Notes: generated by a model not told the origin, from the sequence alone. Shown: positions 9,361 through 18,463, numbered from the stretch's first letter. The stretch is 59,829 bases of DNA from an uncultured Methanobrevibacter sp. (GCA_902771225.1 CACXWH010000011.1:1-59829), one strand, 5' to 3'. Numbers and translations: made by a program.

Positions 9361-10461
9361 ATGATGGAATTTGATTATGTGATAGTTGGGGCTGGCCTGT
9401 CCGGTTTAACATTAGCTGAGAGAATCGCTAATGAATTAGATGAAAAAGTCTTGATTATTGAAAAAAGAGACCATATTGGTGGAAATGTTTATGATTTCTA
9501 TGAGAATGGTATTTTAATTCAAAAATACGGACCGCATATTTTCCATACTAAAGAAAAGAAAGTTTATGATTATTTATCAAAATTTACTCAATGGATTGAC
9601 TATGAACATAGAGTTTTAAGTTATGTTGACGGTAAGTTGGTGGTAATGCCAATCTGCATAGATACTTTAAATAAATTATATGATCTTGATTTGGATGAAG
9701 ATTCAATGCGTGATTGGATAAATGAACATAAAGAGGATATTGGAGAGATTAAATCCTCTGAAGATGTTGTTTTAGCTAATGCTGGCCGCGACATTTACAA
9801 TAAACTATTTAAAAATTACACTGAAAAACAATGGGGAACATCAGCGGCTAATTTAAGTCCTTCTGTTATATCAAGAATTCCTTTTAGATTTAATCATGAC
9901 GACAGGTATTTTGAAGATGCATATCAGGGAATGCCAAAAGATGGCTATACCAAAATGTGTGAACGCATGATTGAATCTGATAACATCCATGTTGGTCTTA
10001 AAGCAGATTACAAAACATACATCAATAAAATCAATTACTCCAAAAAGTTAATCTACACCGGCCCTATTGATTACTTTTATGATTATAAATACGGCGAATT
10101 ACTTTACAGGTGTCTTAATTTCGTTTATGAGTTTCTGGATGAAGATTCCTATCAGGATGTAGCTGTTGTTAATTATCCGAATGACCCTTATTTTACTCGC
10201 ATTACTGAGTTTAAGAAGTTAACCGGACAAGTTGTTAAAGGCAAAACTGCAATAATGCGTGAATATCCTGGTTTTAATGGTGAGAAATGTTATCCTTACC
10301 CTACACAGGAATATTTGGATAAATTTAAATTATACGAAGCTGAAATGGAAAAAGAAGAGAATGTCATATTTGCTGGGCGTTTAGCTAAATATAAATATTA
10401 TAATATGGATTTAGTTGTTAAAGAAGCCCTGGAAATATTTGAAAAGGAGATAAAACAATGA
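9361..10461 (+). CDS. glf: UDP-galactopyranose mutase
   Basis: This flavoenzyme has 366 residues. The FAD-binding GxGxxG-type sequence VGAGLSGLTLAERIA is at the N-terminus, followed by IEKRDHIGGNVYD and KYGPHIFHT. The later TEKQWG, RIPFRFNHDDRYF and YTGPIDYFYDY motifs are typical of Glf. It interconverts UDP-galactopyranose and UDP-galactofuranose for surface glycans. The start is one of two adjacent ATGs (9361, 9364). A longer frame from 9328 would sit inside the glycosyltransferase and add unrelated residues. It overlaps the SRP19 gene by four bases (ATGA), so the genes are translationally coupled. Confidence 0.95.
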   Translation: MMEFDYVIVGAGLSGLTLAERIANELDEKVLIIEKRDHIGGNVYDFYENGILIQKYGPHIFHTKEKKVYDYLSKFTQWIDYEHRVLSYVDGKLVVMPICIDTLNKLYDLDLDEDSMRDWINEHKEDIGEIKSSEDVVLANAGRDIYNKLFKNYTEKQWGTSAANLSPSVISRIPFRFNHDDRYFEDAYQGMPKDGYTKMCERMIESDNIHVGLKADYKTYINKINYSKKLIYTGPIDYFYDYKYGELLYRCLNFVYEFLDEDSYQDVAVVNYPNDPYFTRITEFKKLTGQVVKGKTAIMREYPGFNGEKCYPYPTQEYLDKFKLYEAEMEKEENVIFAGRLAKYKYYNMDLVVKEALEIFEKEIKQ

Positions 10462-10727
10462 TTACTATCTGGCCACAATATTTAGATAAAAATTTAACTT
10501 TAGGTGAAGGAAGAAAAATATCAAAAGAAAATGCAGTATCATCCCCTACAATAGAGGAAATCGAAAGAGCATTGAAAAGATTAGGTTTTACATATGAAGT
10601 TCAAAAGGGAATAGCTTATCCTGGAAAATGGTATGAAAAATCAGGTCGTGCTTTAGTCGAATATGATAAAACAAAATTAGAGCTTATTAAAGAGATTAGT
10701 TTAAAAATTAAAGAAATCAGGAACTGA
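10458..10727 (+). CDS. srp19: Signal recognition particle 19 kDa protein
   Basis: The protein has 89 residues and the usual archaeal SRP19 features: an N-terminal IWPQYLDKNLTLGEGRKIS segment that contacts SRP RNA, a helix with PTIEEIERALKRLGF, and the PGKWYEKSGRALVEY segment. It helps assemble SRP54 on 7S RNA for co-translational membrane targeting. The ATG overlaps the stop of glf. The next gene starts five bases after its stop, so it lies in the middle of a plus-strand operon of mixed functions. Confidence 0.93.
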   Translation: MITIWPQYLDKNLTLGEGRKISKENAVSSPTIEEIERALKRLGFTYEVQKGIAYPGKWYEKSGRALVEYDKTKLELIKEISLKIKEIRN

Positions 10728-10732
10728 TTTAA

Positions 10733-12334
10733 ATGGAAATTCCTCCTTTAATGGCCAAACAATACAAAGAAGCTAAAAAACTAATTGAAAACTCCAAAAG
10801 CATTAAAATTTACTCACATATTGACTGTGATGGAATATGCTCCGGCGCGATTTTGTCAACAATTCTTGATAGGACAAATAAAGCCCATGACATTGATTTT
10901 GTAAATCTTGATGTGTTGGATAATATTGATTTAAACCATGAGTTAACTATTTTTTCTGATTTAGGTTCAGGACAAAATATAGATGCTAAAGCAACTAAAG
11001 ACAATAATATTTTAATTTTAGACCATCATCCCCCACTTAGAGATTTGGATTATAAAAACGATAAAGATTATACTTATTTGGAGATTAATCCACTACACCA
11101 TGGAATTGACGGGTCATATTATGTTTGTGGTGGAGGATTATGTTATTTTCTTGCAAAAGAATTTGGATTTACTGATTTAAGCTGGATTGGAGTTTTATCC
11201 GCAATTGGTGATATGCAAAATACACATAGTGGACATTTTGAAGGATTAAATAGAATTATACAATCAGATGCCATAAATGAAGGTTATTTGGATGTGCATG
11301 AAAGTGATTTAAACATTTATGGACGTAACACCAGAGAGTTGTTTATTGCTCTTTCCTATTTTAGTGATGTCAAGCTACCAATAACCAATAATCAAAATGA
11401 ATCAAAAGCCCTTTTAGATGAATTGGGTATTGATTCAACTATAAAAAGAGTTACTCCTGAAGAATCAGAGGTTTTGGAAAAAATTGGTATTTTATGTGAA
11501 GCCGGCAGTGATTATACTCTAACAAGACAGGACCGTGCCATGCTGAATAAAGAACTTGATTCCATTAAAAATGCACAAACTCTACCCCCATATCTATCAA
11601 AAGATGAATTCATGATATTATTCCAAACACAAAAAAGGATTAAAAGAAAGACATTATCTGATTTAACAGATGCAGAAAAGGGAAAGCTTTACAATGCTTT
11701 AAACCGAATGATTATTAATGAAGTTCCTCCCAAATACTATGAACATATTCCAAAAATCTTAATTGGAGATTCATATACTTTCCTTCTAGAAGATCCAGGT
11801 AGTTTTTTAAGAGATGGAGCTGAATTTTCAACTGCAATGAATGCTTGTGGTAGAAATCATGAAGAAAAAATAGCTATGGAAGTCTTAAAAGGCAATAGAG
11901 ACTGGGCATTAGTTGAACTTGAAGAGATCAGTAGAAAGCACCGTTATAATCTTGCCACATCTATGGAAAAAGTTGCTGATGGTGATGAAATCATTGAACT
12001 TGAAAACCTCCAATACTTTGACGGAACTGGTATCAAACCGGAGATTGTTGGAACAATTACGGGAATGATTTTAGGTTATTGTAATTGGAGAAAACCTATT
12101 ATCGGTTTTACACAAATTGAAGATACAGAAGGAATTAAGGTATCTTTAAGGTGTTCCAGATTTTTATCATATGACGGGATTCATTTTGGTAACATTATTC
12201 GTGAAGTCTCAGGAGAAGTTGGTGGTACAGGCGGAGGCCATGCCATGGCTTGTGGGGCATACATTCCACTGGATAGGAAAGAAGAATTTATCCAAAAGTT
12301 TAATATATTATTAAATGAAAATATATCAATATAA
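10733..12334 (+). CDS. recJ: Archaeal RecJ-like DHH-family single-strand nuclease
   Basis: The protein has 533 residues. The DHH catalytic domain is at the N-terminus: SHIDCDGICSG (about residues 28-38), FSDLGSGQ, and DHHPP, which supply the metal-binding Asp and His residues. Near the C-terminus GGTGGGHAMACGAYIP is the DHHA1-type substrate-binding motif. Archaeal RecJ-like proteins degrade single-stranded nucleic acid and, in the GAN form, associate with the replicative GINS-MCM complex. A CAGGA near the end of srp19 is the probable ribosome binding site. Whether this copy is GAN or a paralogue cannot be decided without comparing all DHH proteins in the genome. Confidence 0.88.
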   Translation: MEIPPLMAKQYKEAKKLIENSKSIKIYSHIDCDGICSGAILSTILDRTNKAHDIDFVNLDVLDNIDLNHELTIFSDLGSGQNIDAKATKDNNILILDHHPPLRDLDYKNDKDYTYLEINPLHHGIDGSYYVCGGGLCYFLAKEFGFTDLSWIGVLSAIGDMQNTHSGHFEGLNRIIQSDAINEGYLDVHESDLNIYGRNTRELFIALSYFSDVKLPITNNQNESKALLDELGIDSTIKRVTPEESEVLEKIGILCEAGSDYTLTRQDRAMLNKELDSIKNAQTLPPYLSKDEFMILFQTQKRIKRKTLSDLTDAEKGKLYNALNRMIINEVPPKYYEHIPKILIGDSYTFLLEDPGSFLRDGAEFSTAMNACGRNHEEKIAMEVLKGNRDWALVELEEISRKHRYNLATSMEKVADGDEIIELENLQYFDGTGIKPEIVGTITGMILGYCNWRKPIIGFTQIEDTEGIKVSLRCSRFLSYDGIHFGNIIREVSGEVGGTGGGHAMACGAYIPLDRKEEFIQKFNILLNENISI

Positions 12335-12384
12335 TTTTATAAAATTATCAAAAAAAATTTAATAAAATAAGAGGAATGGATAAA

Positions 12385-13188
12385 ATGAAAGCATTTAAAA
12401 AAAGAGGTGCGCTAACTCACTTTCAAATATTAAGTGAAATATCTAAACAAGATCCACACCTTAAACAAAAAGATTTGGCTGAAAAATTAGATATAACCAT
12501 TCAGGCTGTTTCAGAAAACATTAAAACATTAATTGAGTTAGGCTACATCAATTCAAAAGATGGTAGATCACCATATAAAATAACACAAAAGGGCATTGAT
12601 AAAGTTAAAAGAGATGCAATTAGCCTAAGAAAATACTCTGATTCTGTTTTAGAAACAATGAATCACTATAAAACAATTTGGCCGGCCATTGCAAGTGAAA
12701 ACTTAGAAAAAAATCAAATAGTAGGTCTTTACATGGAAGATGGTGTTTTATATGCTCATAAAAAAAATGAAGCTGCAACAGGTATTGTTATAGATGATGC
12801 TGAAGCAGGTTCAGATGTAGCATTAACCAATTTAACAGGTATAATTGACATGACTGTTGGAGAAGCAACCATTATCAATTTACCAACCATTAAAGAAGGC
12901 GGATCTAAAGCCACTGATATTAATTTAATTCAAAATGTCTATGAAAAAGGTACTAAAAATAATAAAAAAATAGATAAAATTGCTGTTGCAGGTACAATTG
13001 CCCGAGTTATTGCTGATAAGCTTGGTCTAGACATTAATATTCAGTTTGCTGCTCCACAAGCAACTGCAAATGCAGCACGTAAAGGTTTAAATGTTTTGGT
13101 ATTATGTGTTGGAGACATGACCAAATCATTTGTACGTGAGCTTGAAGGAGAAAAAATCAAATATAATATTATTGATGGAAGAAAATAG
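12385..13188 (+). CDS. Winged-helix transcriptional regulator with a methanogen-specific C-terminal domain
   Basis: The first 70 or so residues form a MarR-like winged helix-turn-helix (LKQKDLAEKLDITIQAVSENIKTLIELGYI, quoted in part: QKDLAEKLDITIQAVSENI). The remaining 200 residues are a domain I recognise only as conserved in methanogen regulators. It contains a GTIARVIADKLGLDI segment and may bind a ligand. I choose the ATG at 12385, nine bases after GAGGA at 12371-12375. An ATG at 12376 directly abuts that GAGGA and is less likely. The gene follows recJ after about 50 bases and ends exactly against the oppositely oriented helicase gene. DNA target and ligand are unknown. Confidence 0.7.
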   Translation: MKAFKKRGALTHFQILSEISKQDPHLKQKDLAEKLDITIQAVSENIKTLIELGYINSKDGRSPYKITQKGIDKVKRDAISLRKYSDSVLETMNHYKTIWPAIASENLEKNQIVGLYMEDGVLYAHKKNEAATGIVIDDAEAGSDVALTNLTGIIDMTVGEATIINLPTIKEGGSKATDINLIQNVYEKGTKNNKKIDKIAVAGTIARVIADKLGLDINIQFAAPQATANAARKGLNVLVLCVGDMTKSFVRELEGEKIKYNIIDGRK

Positions 13189-14460
13189 TTATTTTTCTCT
13201 CATCATTTTTAATAAAGCGGCCGCAACTTCAGTAGTATTCATTTTAGATGATGTGATAACTTTCAAATAATCGTCCAAATCATTATTTTCTATTAAAACT
13301 TTCACTTCATCCATTATTTTTTTGTTTTTTATTCTTTCAATTTCTTCAAAAGTAGGGATTTTTTTATTTTTTACATTTAAATTATATTTTTTCCTGATTC
13401 TTACTAAATCCTGTGCTTCATATGGTGCAACAATATTAAATGCATAACCTGAGTCACCAGCACGAGCAGTACGGCCAATTCTGTGAATATAATCTTCAGG
13501 ATTTTGCGGAATATCATAATTAACAACAACATCTATTTCACTTACATCAATTCCACGAGCGGCAATATCACTAGCTACCAAAATAGATATATTTCCATTT
13601 CTAAATTTATTCATTACTTTATCTCTGACTTTTTGAGTCATATCCCCATGGATACTGTCAACTTTATATCCGCTTCTTTTGAGATTTCTATAGACAAAAT
13701 CAACCCTTCTGCGAGTATTGCAAAATATTAACCATAAATTAAAATCATAATATTCTATCAACTTTACTAAATCTTCAATTTTATCCCTATCATCACTTTT
13801 AAATGAAAATTGTTTAATTTTAGGAATTGTTTTTCTTGAATCTGAAATTTTAATGAATTTAGGATTGTTTTGATACAGTTTTGTAATTTTTTTAATGTCA
13901 TCTCTCATTGTTGCTGAAAATAATAATGTCTGTCTTTGTTTTGGAGTGTGTCTTAAAATTAATTCAATATCTTCTCTAAAACCCATATCCAACATTTCAT
14001 CAGCTTCATCCAATACAACCGTTTCTATACCAATCAAATCAAGAGTTTCTCTTTCAATATGATCTATTACACGACCGGGAGTTCCAACAATAATATGAAC
14101 CCCTTTATTTAAGACTCTAATTTGCCTCCCAATAGCTTGTCCACCATAAACGGCCAATATTTTTACCTTATCCATATCTTTTGATAATTTTTTAATCTCT
14201 TCAGTTACCTGAATACATAATTCTCTTGTTGGACATAAAATAATAGCTTGTGGAGATTTATCCGGAATAAAGATTTTATTTAATATTGGAATTGAAAAAG
14301 CAAAGGTCTTGCCTGAACCGGTTTGTGCTTGGCCAATAATATCCCTACCAGATAAAGCATCAGGAATTGCTTTTGTTTGAATTGGAGTTAATTTAGAAAA
14401 ACCCATTTTATTAATAGCACTTTTAATGTCATCATTTATTTTTAAATCATCAAAATTCAT
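13189..14460 (-). CDS. DEAD-box ATP-dependent RNA helicase
   Basis: The protein has 423 residues with all helicase motifs in order: the Q motif (FSKLTPIQTKAIP), GQAQTGSGKT (Walker A), PTRELCIQ, GTPGRVIDH, DEADEMLDMGF, SAT, then in the second RecA domain LIFCNTRRRVDFV, ASDIAARGIDVSEIDVVVNY and HRIGRTARAG. It remodels RNA, in ribosome assembly, decay or cold adaptation. A short basic tail follows the core. No ribosome binding site is seen before the ATG, so a leaderless transcript is likely. Its stop codon abuts the stop of the convergent regulator gene with no spacer. Confidence 0.95.
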   Translation of the reverse strand: MNFDDLKINDDIKSAINKMGFSKLTPIQTKAIPDALSGRDIIGQAQTGSGKTFAFSIPILNKIFIPDKSPQAIILCPTRELCIQVTEEIKKLSKDMDKVKILAVYGGQAIGRQIRVLNKGVHIIVGTPGRVIDHIERETLDLIGIETVVLDEADEMLDMGFREDIELILRHTPKQRQTLLFSATMRDDIKKITKLYQNNPKFIKISDSRKTIPKIKQFSFKSDDRDKIEDLVKLIEYYDFNLWLIFCNTRRRVDFVYRNLKRSGYKVDSIHGDMTQKVRDKVMNKFRNGNISILVASDIAARGIDVSEIDVVVNYDIPQNPEDYIHRIGRTARAGDSGYAFNIVAPYEAQDLVRIRKKYNLNVKNKKIPTFEEIERIKNKKIMDEVKVLIENNDLDDYLKVITSSKMNTTEVAAALLKMMREK

Positions 14461-14543
14461 TAGTTTAATATTTGAAAAAATTATTATTTAAATTTTAAAT
14501 ATCTAAAAAGACTAATATTATATTACAATATGGGGATATTTTT

Positions 14544-15128
14544 ATGGATAAGTCATCACTTGAAAATTTAATTAATGATATTAACACCGAGGAAATACTT
14601 AAAGAAAAGCTAGAAGCTAAGATTTCTAGTGAAATCGAGTCAAGAATTGATTCACATATGTATGATGAGTTTATTAATCAGGAAGTTGAGCGCAGGATGC
14701 AAAGCGATGAAGTTAAAAAAATCATGCAAAAACAAGTGGAAGATCAAGTTAAAGTTAAATTAGCAGAAGAAATGGCCGAACAAGTTCTTGAAGACGTGGA
14801 TGAAATTTTATACACTCGTGAAGATGGAGAAACTATTAACGAACGTGGTATTGATATTGGACTTGCTCAAGGCCGCCAAGAAGGAATTGAAATTGGATTT
14901 AAACAAGGTTTTGAAAAAGGCCGAGAAGAAGGAATAAAAATAGGTCGTGAAACTGGATATGAAAAAGCTTTAGAAGAAGATGGGGAATCATCTTACCAGA
15001 AAGGTCTTGAAGACGGAAGAAAACAAGGTCTTGAAAGAGTTGCACGCACCATGTATAAAGACAAATATCCTCTAGAAGAAATTACAAAATTAACCGGACT
15101 CATTTTGAGAAGACCTACCAAAAAATAG
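14544..15128 (+). CDS. Coiled-coil protein with a glycine ladder; partner of the Cas4-like nuclease
   Basis: The protein has 194 residues. The first 90 are strongly charged and helical, with long runs of Glu, Lys and Gln that predict a coiled coil. From about residue 97 to 170 glycines recur every four residues (as in GIDIGLAQGRQEGIEIGFKQ), a FliH/Yae1-like ladder that favours close helix packing. The final part (VARTMYKDKYPLEEITKLTG) resembles the C-terminal tail of Rpn/PD-(D/E)XK transposase-like nucleases, but no nuclease domain is present. The Cas4-like gene starts 11 bases after its stop, so the two are probably co-transcribed and may work together. Function is unknown. Confidence 0.65.
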   Translation: MDKSSLENLINDINTEEILKEKLEAKISSEIESRIDSHMYDEFINQEVERRMQSDEVKKIMQKQVEDQVKVKLAEEMAEQVLEDVDEILYTREDGETINERGIDIGLAQGRQEGIEIGFKQGFEKGREEGIKIGRETGYEKALEEDGESSYQKGLEDGRKQGLERVARTMYKDKYPLEEITKLTGLILRRPTKK

Positions 15129-15139
15129 GGAAAATTAAG

Positions 15140-15823
15140 ATGGAAAATAAACTCATTTTAAATGAAAGTTACGTTAAGGAAAATCATCCTACAATCGAAG
15201 GCATCCAAATAATTGAAGGTAAAAACAATTTCCCAATTAGCTGGTTAAACCAACAAGGATATTGTGAATACCAGATATATCTCCAGTACATGAAAGGTAT
15301 AAAAACACCAGAAACTAAAGCCATGAAAAAAGGTACCGCCATCCACAGCCAGCTTGAAGATGAATTCAACCAAACCGCAACACCGGCAACATTCGAAGAA
15401 GTTCTTGAAATATCAAAAGAACAAAAAACCATCACAAGAGAATGCTTTGTACTGTCAAAAGAAGATGGAATAAGAGGATTCATTGACGAAATATGGATGA
15501 TGCCTGAAGAAATTATAATAATAGATGATAAACCCGGTTCAAAAGCATATCCATCAACAATAAATCAGGTAAGAGCATATTGTCTTGCATTTAAAAAAAT
15601 GAGTGAAGACGAAAGACCAATAAAAGGAGCTCTAAGACAAAGAGGTACAGACAATATCTTTTGGAGTGAAGAATTTGATAAAAATATAGAAAAAGAAATA
15701 AAATTCAAAATAAATCGAATGCACTCCTTATTTGAAGGTCAAAAACCTTTCATAGCAACTAAAAATCCAAATAAATGTCGCTCCTGCAGATATCAAAGTT
15801 ATTGTAAAGAGTGCAAATTATAA
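15140..15823 (+). CDS. Stand-alone Cas4-like PD-(D/E)XK nuclease with iron-sulfur cysteines
   Basis: The protein has 227 residues. Motifs in order are Cys in QQGYCEYQIYLQY, KKGTAIHSQLE (GxxxH), GFIDEIW (motif II Asp), IIIDDKPG (DxK catalytic core), INQVRAYCLAF (QxxxY) and C-terminal CRSCRYQSYCKEC. With the first Cys this gives the four-Cys arrangement that holds a [4Fe-4S] cluster in Cas4/AddB-type nucleases. No CRISPR array and no cas1/cas2 are in the window, so this is a solo Cas4, of a type linked to DNA end processing or repair. It follows the glycine-ladder gene closely. The short gap and weak ribosome binding site suggest coupling. Confidence 0.8.
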   Translation: MENKLILNESYVKENHPTIEGIQIIEGKNNFPISWLNQQGYCEYQIYLQYMKGIKTPETKAMKKGTAIHSQLEDEFNQTATPATFEEVLEISKEQKTITRECFVLSKEDGIRGFIDEIWMMPEEIIIIDDKPGSKAYPSTINQVRAYCLAFKKMSEDERPIKGALRQRGTDNIFWSEEFDKNIEKEIKFKINRMHSLFEGQKPFIATKNPNKCRSCRYQSYCKECKL

Positions 15824-15824
15824 T

Positions 15825-16475
15825 CTAAATAACGCGATTTAAGCCCAAATACAGTTTATTTTTCTTATACATCTTATCCAGAATTTCATTCCACTCATCT
15901 ATAGTGATTCTTCCTTTATTGGGAATTAAAGAATCAAGTGATGCCTCGTTAATATTTAAAATATCAGATAATATATGGGCCAAAGTTCTTCCAGTTAAAG
16001 ACAACTCATATGGGTCATAACCCGTTACCATTAATACCCAAACATTATCCTTTGAAGAACTATTATACTCTTTTTTAAGCTGATCATACCAGTGGGTAAT
16101 TATATTTTCCTTATCTCCAATGTCTCCATCACCGACAGAAATGTAATAACCCTCTTCAGTAAAATCAATAGTTTTTAATCCATCAGATATTTTGGAGTTA
16201 AGTTCCGGAGAATTGATTTCCAAATCAAATTCATTGTTGGTAATATAATCTTTAAGATAATTTTCCACTTCTTTTTTGTTCTTAAAATACCCAATCGGCT
16301 CTAATCTATCTGGATCTCTATCACATAAATCATAGATTAAATCTTCATCAACCTCACAGATTTCATATCCGTCAATTTTATGTGATTGATATGGCTTGAA
16401 ATCCAAGCAATAATTTTCCAAATCATCTTTGTTTAAATACCACAGAACCTGAACTCTTTTAACCATATGAATCAA
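15825..16475 (-). CDS. Hypothetical protein, last gene of the hypE operon
   Basis: The protein has 216 residues, is acidic, and has no membrane segments. I do not recognise it. Repeated Asp/Glu/Tyr-rich stretches (YEICEVDEDLIYDLCDRDPD) and a central GYYISVGDGDIGDKENI loop are visible. The start may be 16475, overlapping the RDD gene by four bases, or the Met at 16466; neither has a good ribosome binding site. Overlap with the RDD gene implies translational coupling. It converges with the Cas4-like gene with one base between stops. Confidence 0.6.
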   Translation of the reverse strand: MIHMVKRVQVLWYLNKDDLENYCLDFKPYQSHKIDGYEICEVDEDLIYDLCDRDPDRLEPIGYFKNKKEVENYLKDYITNNEFDLEINSPELNSKISDGLKTIDFTEEGYYISVGDGDIGDKENIITHWYDQLKKEYNSSSKDNVWVLMVTGYDPYELSLTGRTLAHILSDILNINEASLDSLIPNKGRITIDEWNEILDKMYKKNKLYLGLNRVI

Positions 16476-16879
16476 TATTGAATTTCATTAACAACCATTG
16501 TTTTTGTAAAAGTACCGAAAAGCCTATCATTTGATTTGAAAATCTTACCAAGAACCCAATCAAAAATAATAGGGAACCAGAAAATTTTAGTTAAATTTCT
16601 AACAATAGCTTGAATCCAAGTAATAGGATAACCATTTCTAGAAACAACCTGCAAATACATTAAAGATTTACCAACAGTAGCCTGTTTTGTTTTTTCCAGG
16701 TAAACAAAGTAGATTAATCCAATAATTGGAGTAACATATCCTAAGTAATTATAGGGTTGAAAAGTTCCATACGGATTGATAAATATTGATAATAAAAAAG
16801 AAATAATCCACATAAACGCTGAAACAACAAAGAAATCTATAACATATGCAATTACTCTTCTTGTAAATACAGTAGCCAT
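16472..16879 (-). CDS. RDD family integral membrane protein
   Basis: The protein has 135 residues. RRVIAYVIDFFVV near the start is the RDD signature (Arg, Asp), and three hydrophobic helices follow (about residues 10-35, 50-70 and 90-115). KATVGKSLMYLQVV and an internal VRNLTKIFW are typical of the family. Its role is unknown; RDD proteins have been proposed as transporters or membrane accessory factors. I take the start at 16879, where GAGGTG stands six bases upstream. A longer frame to 16897 would overlap the hypE stop. It follows hypE by 11 bases. Confidence 0.8.
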   Translation of the reverse strand: MATVFTRRVIAYVIDFFVVSAFMWIISFLLSIFINPYGTFQPYNYLGYVTPIIGLIYFVYLEKTKQATVGKSLMYLQVVSRNGYPITWIQAIVRNLTKIFWFPIIFDWVLGKIFKSNDRLFGTFTKTMVVNEIQY

Positions 16880-16890
16880 TTTAAAACACC

Positions 16891-17910
16891 TCAACACACT
16901 CTAGGAACAGGATCAGCTATAGGGGCTTCAAGGATACGTTCACCACCGATAGGTGTATTGACAATAACATAATCACCTTCAACAACTTCACCTATAATAG
17001 CTGCATTTTCCCCATATTTTTCACTTTTTATAGCTTCAAGAACTTCTTCTGCCTTATCCGCCTTAACACCCATTACAACTTTACCCTCATTAGCAACTTC
17101 AAATGGATCAATACCTAACATTTCACTAACAGCATGAACCTCATCTCTAATTGGGATTGCATCCTGTTCAAGGACAATACCATTTCCAGACTTAGAAGCC
17201 ATCTCATTAATAGCATTAGCAAAACCGCCACGAGTAGGATCTTTCATAGCAGTAACTCCACCAACATCTAAAGCTTTTTTAATAATATTCCACATTGGAG
17301 CCACATCAGATTTTAAATCAGTGTCAAATCCAAAACCCTCTCTAAAAGACATTAAACTCATACCATGGTCACCTAAACTACCTGTAATAATGATTTTATC
17401 TCCAACTTCCAAACCACTATCACGAACAACTTCACCTTTTTTAGCTATTCCAATACCTGTTGTAACCATAACAATACCGTCAAGTTTATCTTGAGGCATG
17501 ACCTTAGTATCTCCAGTAATAACAGCAACATCAACTTCTTCACAGGCTTCGTTTAAAGATTTCATGATTTTATCTAAATCTTCAATAGGAAAACCTTCCT
17601 GCATGATAATTGCATTAGAAATAGCTAATGGTTTAGCTCCCATTACAGAAACATCATTAATAGTTCCTGCAGCAGAAATTCTACCAATATCACCGCCAGG
17701 GAAGAATAATGGATCAATAGTATGACCATCAGTAGTCATGACAATTTCATAATCGCCTAATGGTATGGATGCTCCGTCATCAAGGGCATCTAAACTAATA
17801 CCTCCATTCACACTCTTATTAGTAATGTTATCTAAGATTGTGGATGAGATTAAATTAGCCATCACTTCTCCGCCGGCACCATGATTCATATTAATTTTAT
17901 CATCTGACAT
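16891..17910 (-). CDS. hypE: Hydrogenase maturation factor HypE
   Basis: The protein has 339 residues. It starts with an NMNHGAGGEVMANLI segment and has the ATP-site motifs of the PurM-like fold (TTDGHTIDPLFFPGGDIGR, AVITGDTKVMP, PTRGGFANAINEMA). It ends in PVPRVC, and the terminal Cys is the residue that is carbamoylated by HypF and dehydrated to thiocyanate. It thus supplies the cyanide ligands of [NiFe] hydrogenases, which methanogens need for H2 use. It heads a minus-strand operon with an RDD protein and a hypothetical protein. No other hyp gene is in the window. Confidence 0.95.
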   Translation of the reverse strand: MSDDKINMNHGAGGEVMANLISSTILDNITNKSVNGGISLDALDDGASIPLGDYEIVMTTDGHTIDPLFFPGGDIGRISAAGTINDVSVMGAKPLAISNAIIMQEGFPIEDLDKIMKSLNEACEEVDVAVITGDTKVMPQDKLDGIVMVTTGIGIAKKGEVVRDSGLEVGDKIIITGSLGDHGMSLMSFREGFGFDTDLKSDVAPMWNIIKKALDVGGVTAMKDPTRGGFANAINEMASKSGNGIVLEQDAIPIRDEVHAVSEMLGIDPFEVANEGKVVMGVKADKAEEVLEAIKSEKYGENAAIIGEVVEGDYVIVNTPIGGERILEAPIADPVPRVC

Positions 17911-18024
17911 TTTATATCGCCTTAGTAAAATTTATGTAAAAACAAGTATATTAAAGTTTTTTAAAAAAGGAATATTTGAATAATCCATTACTTTTAAATT
18001 TTTTTAGATTAAAGATTTGAAATC

Positions 18025-18048
18025 CGAACCTATTAAAAAAAATAAATA
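18025..18048 (-). terminator. T-run, possible terminator
   Basis: On the minus strand an eight-T run follows the gene at 18137-18463. The surrounding sequence (cctattaaaaaaaataa) recurs at 37041-37057 after another minus-strand gene remnant, which supports a terminator role. A short hairpin (gggttt / aaaccc, 18103-18120) lies closer to the gene. Confidence 0.3.
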
Positions 18049-18136
18049 TTTCATTTATCAGACTATATAACGTGAGTTTACAATTATTACCCATTGAATA
18101 AAGGGTTTCTATTGAAACCCAGCAAGCATTAACAGA

Positions 18137-18463
18137 TTAAATAATTCTTCTCACTTCATCAAGATTCGAATTGATGAAATCTTTATTAGATGGATCGGCC
18201 AATATTTTAAATTGTTTTTTACCTGTCTTTAGATATGCTTCATTCATTACATTCTGCAAATCATCAATATCTGCATTTAAGAGAATATTCAATTTTTTCC
18301 TTTGATTATCACTTAAATTATCTATATACGCTTTAACTCTTGATTCAAACTTTTTGACAAGACTTGAATTTCTTTTAGCCATTCTTCCCAATAAAAATGC
18401 CGGAACCTTGTTTATCAAATGTTGATATTGTTCAATATCCTCCAAAGTAATTTTTTCTTCCAT
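18137..18463 (-). CDS. Small hypothetical helical protein
   Basis: The protein has 108 residues, is all-helical in appearance and rich in Lys, Asn and Leu (LINKVPAFLLGRMAKRNSSLV near the start). It has no membrane segment or metal motif. I do not recognise the family. A GGTGAA ribosome binding site six bases before the ATG supports it as a real gene. It is flanked by the TMEM175-like gene upstream on the same strand, with a 62-base gap. Confidence 0.55.
   Translation of the reverse strand: MEEKITLEDIEQYQHLINKVPAFLLGRMAKRNSSLVKKFESRVKAYIDNLSDNQRKKLNILLNADIDDLQNVMNEAYLKTGKKQFKILADPSNKDFINSNLDEVRRII

Noticed and set aside
15140-15823. CRISPR-Cas locus around the Cas4-like gene
   Set aside because: No cas1, cas2, effector gene or repeat array is present in the window.
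16880-16897. Longer RDD protein start
   Set aside because: It overlaps the hypE stop, and the GAGGTG ribosome binding site fits the ATG at 16879.
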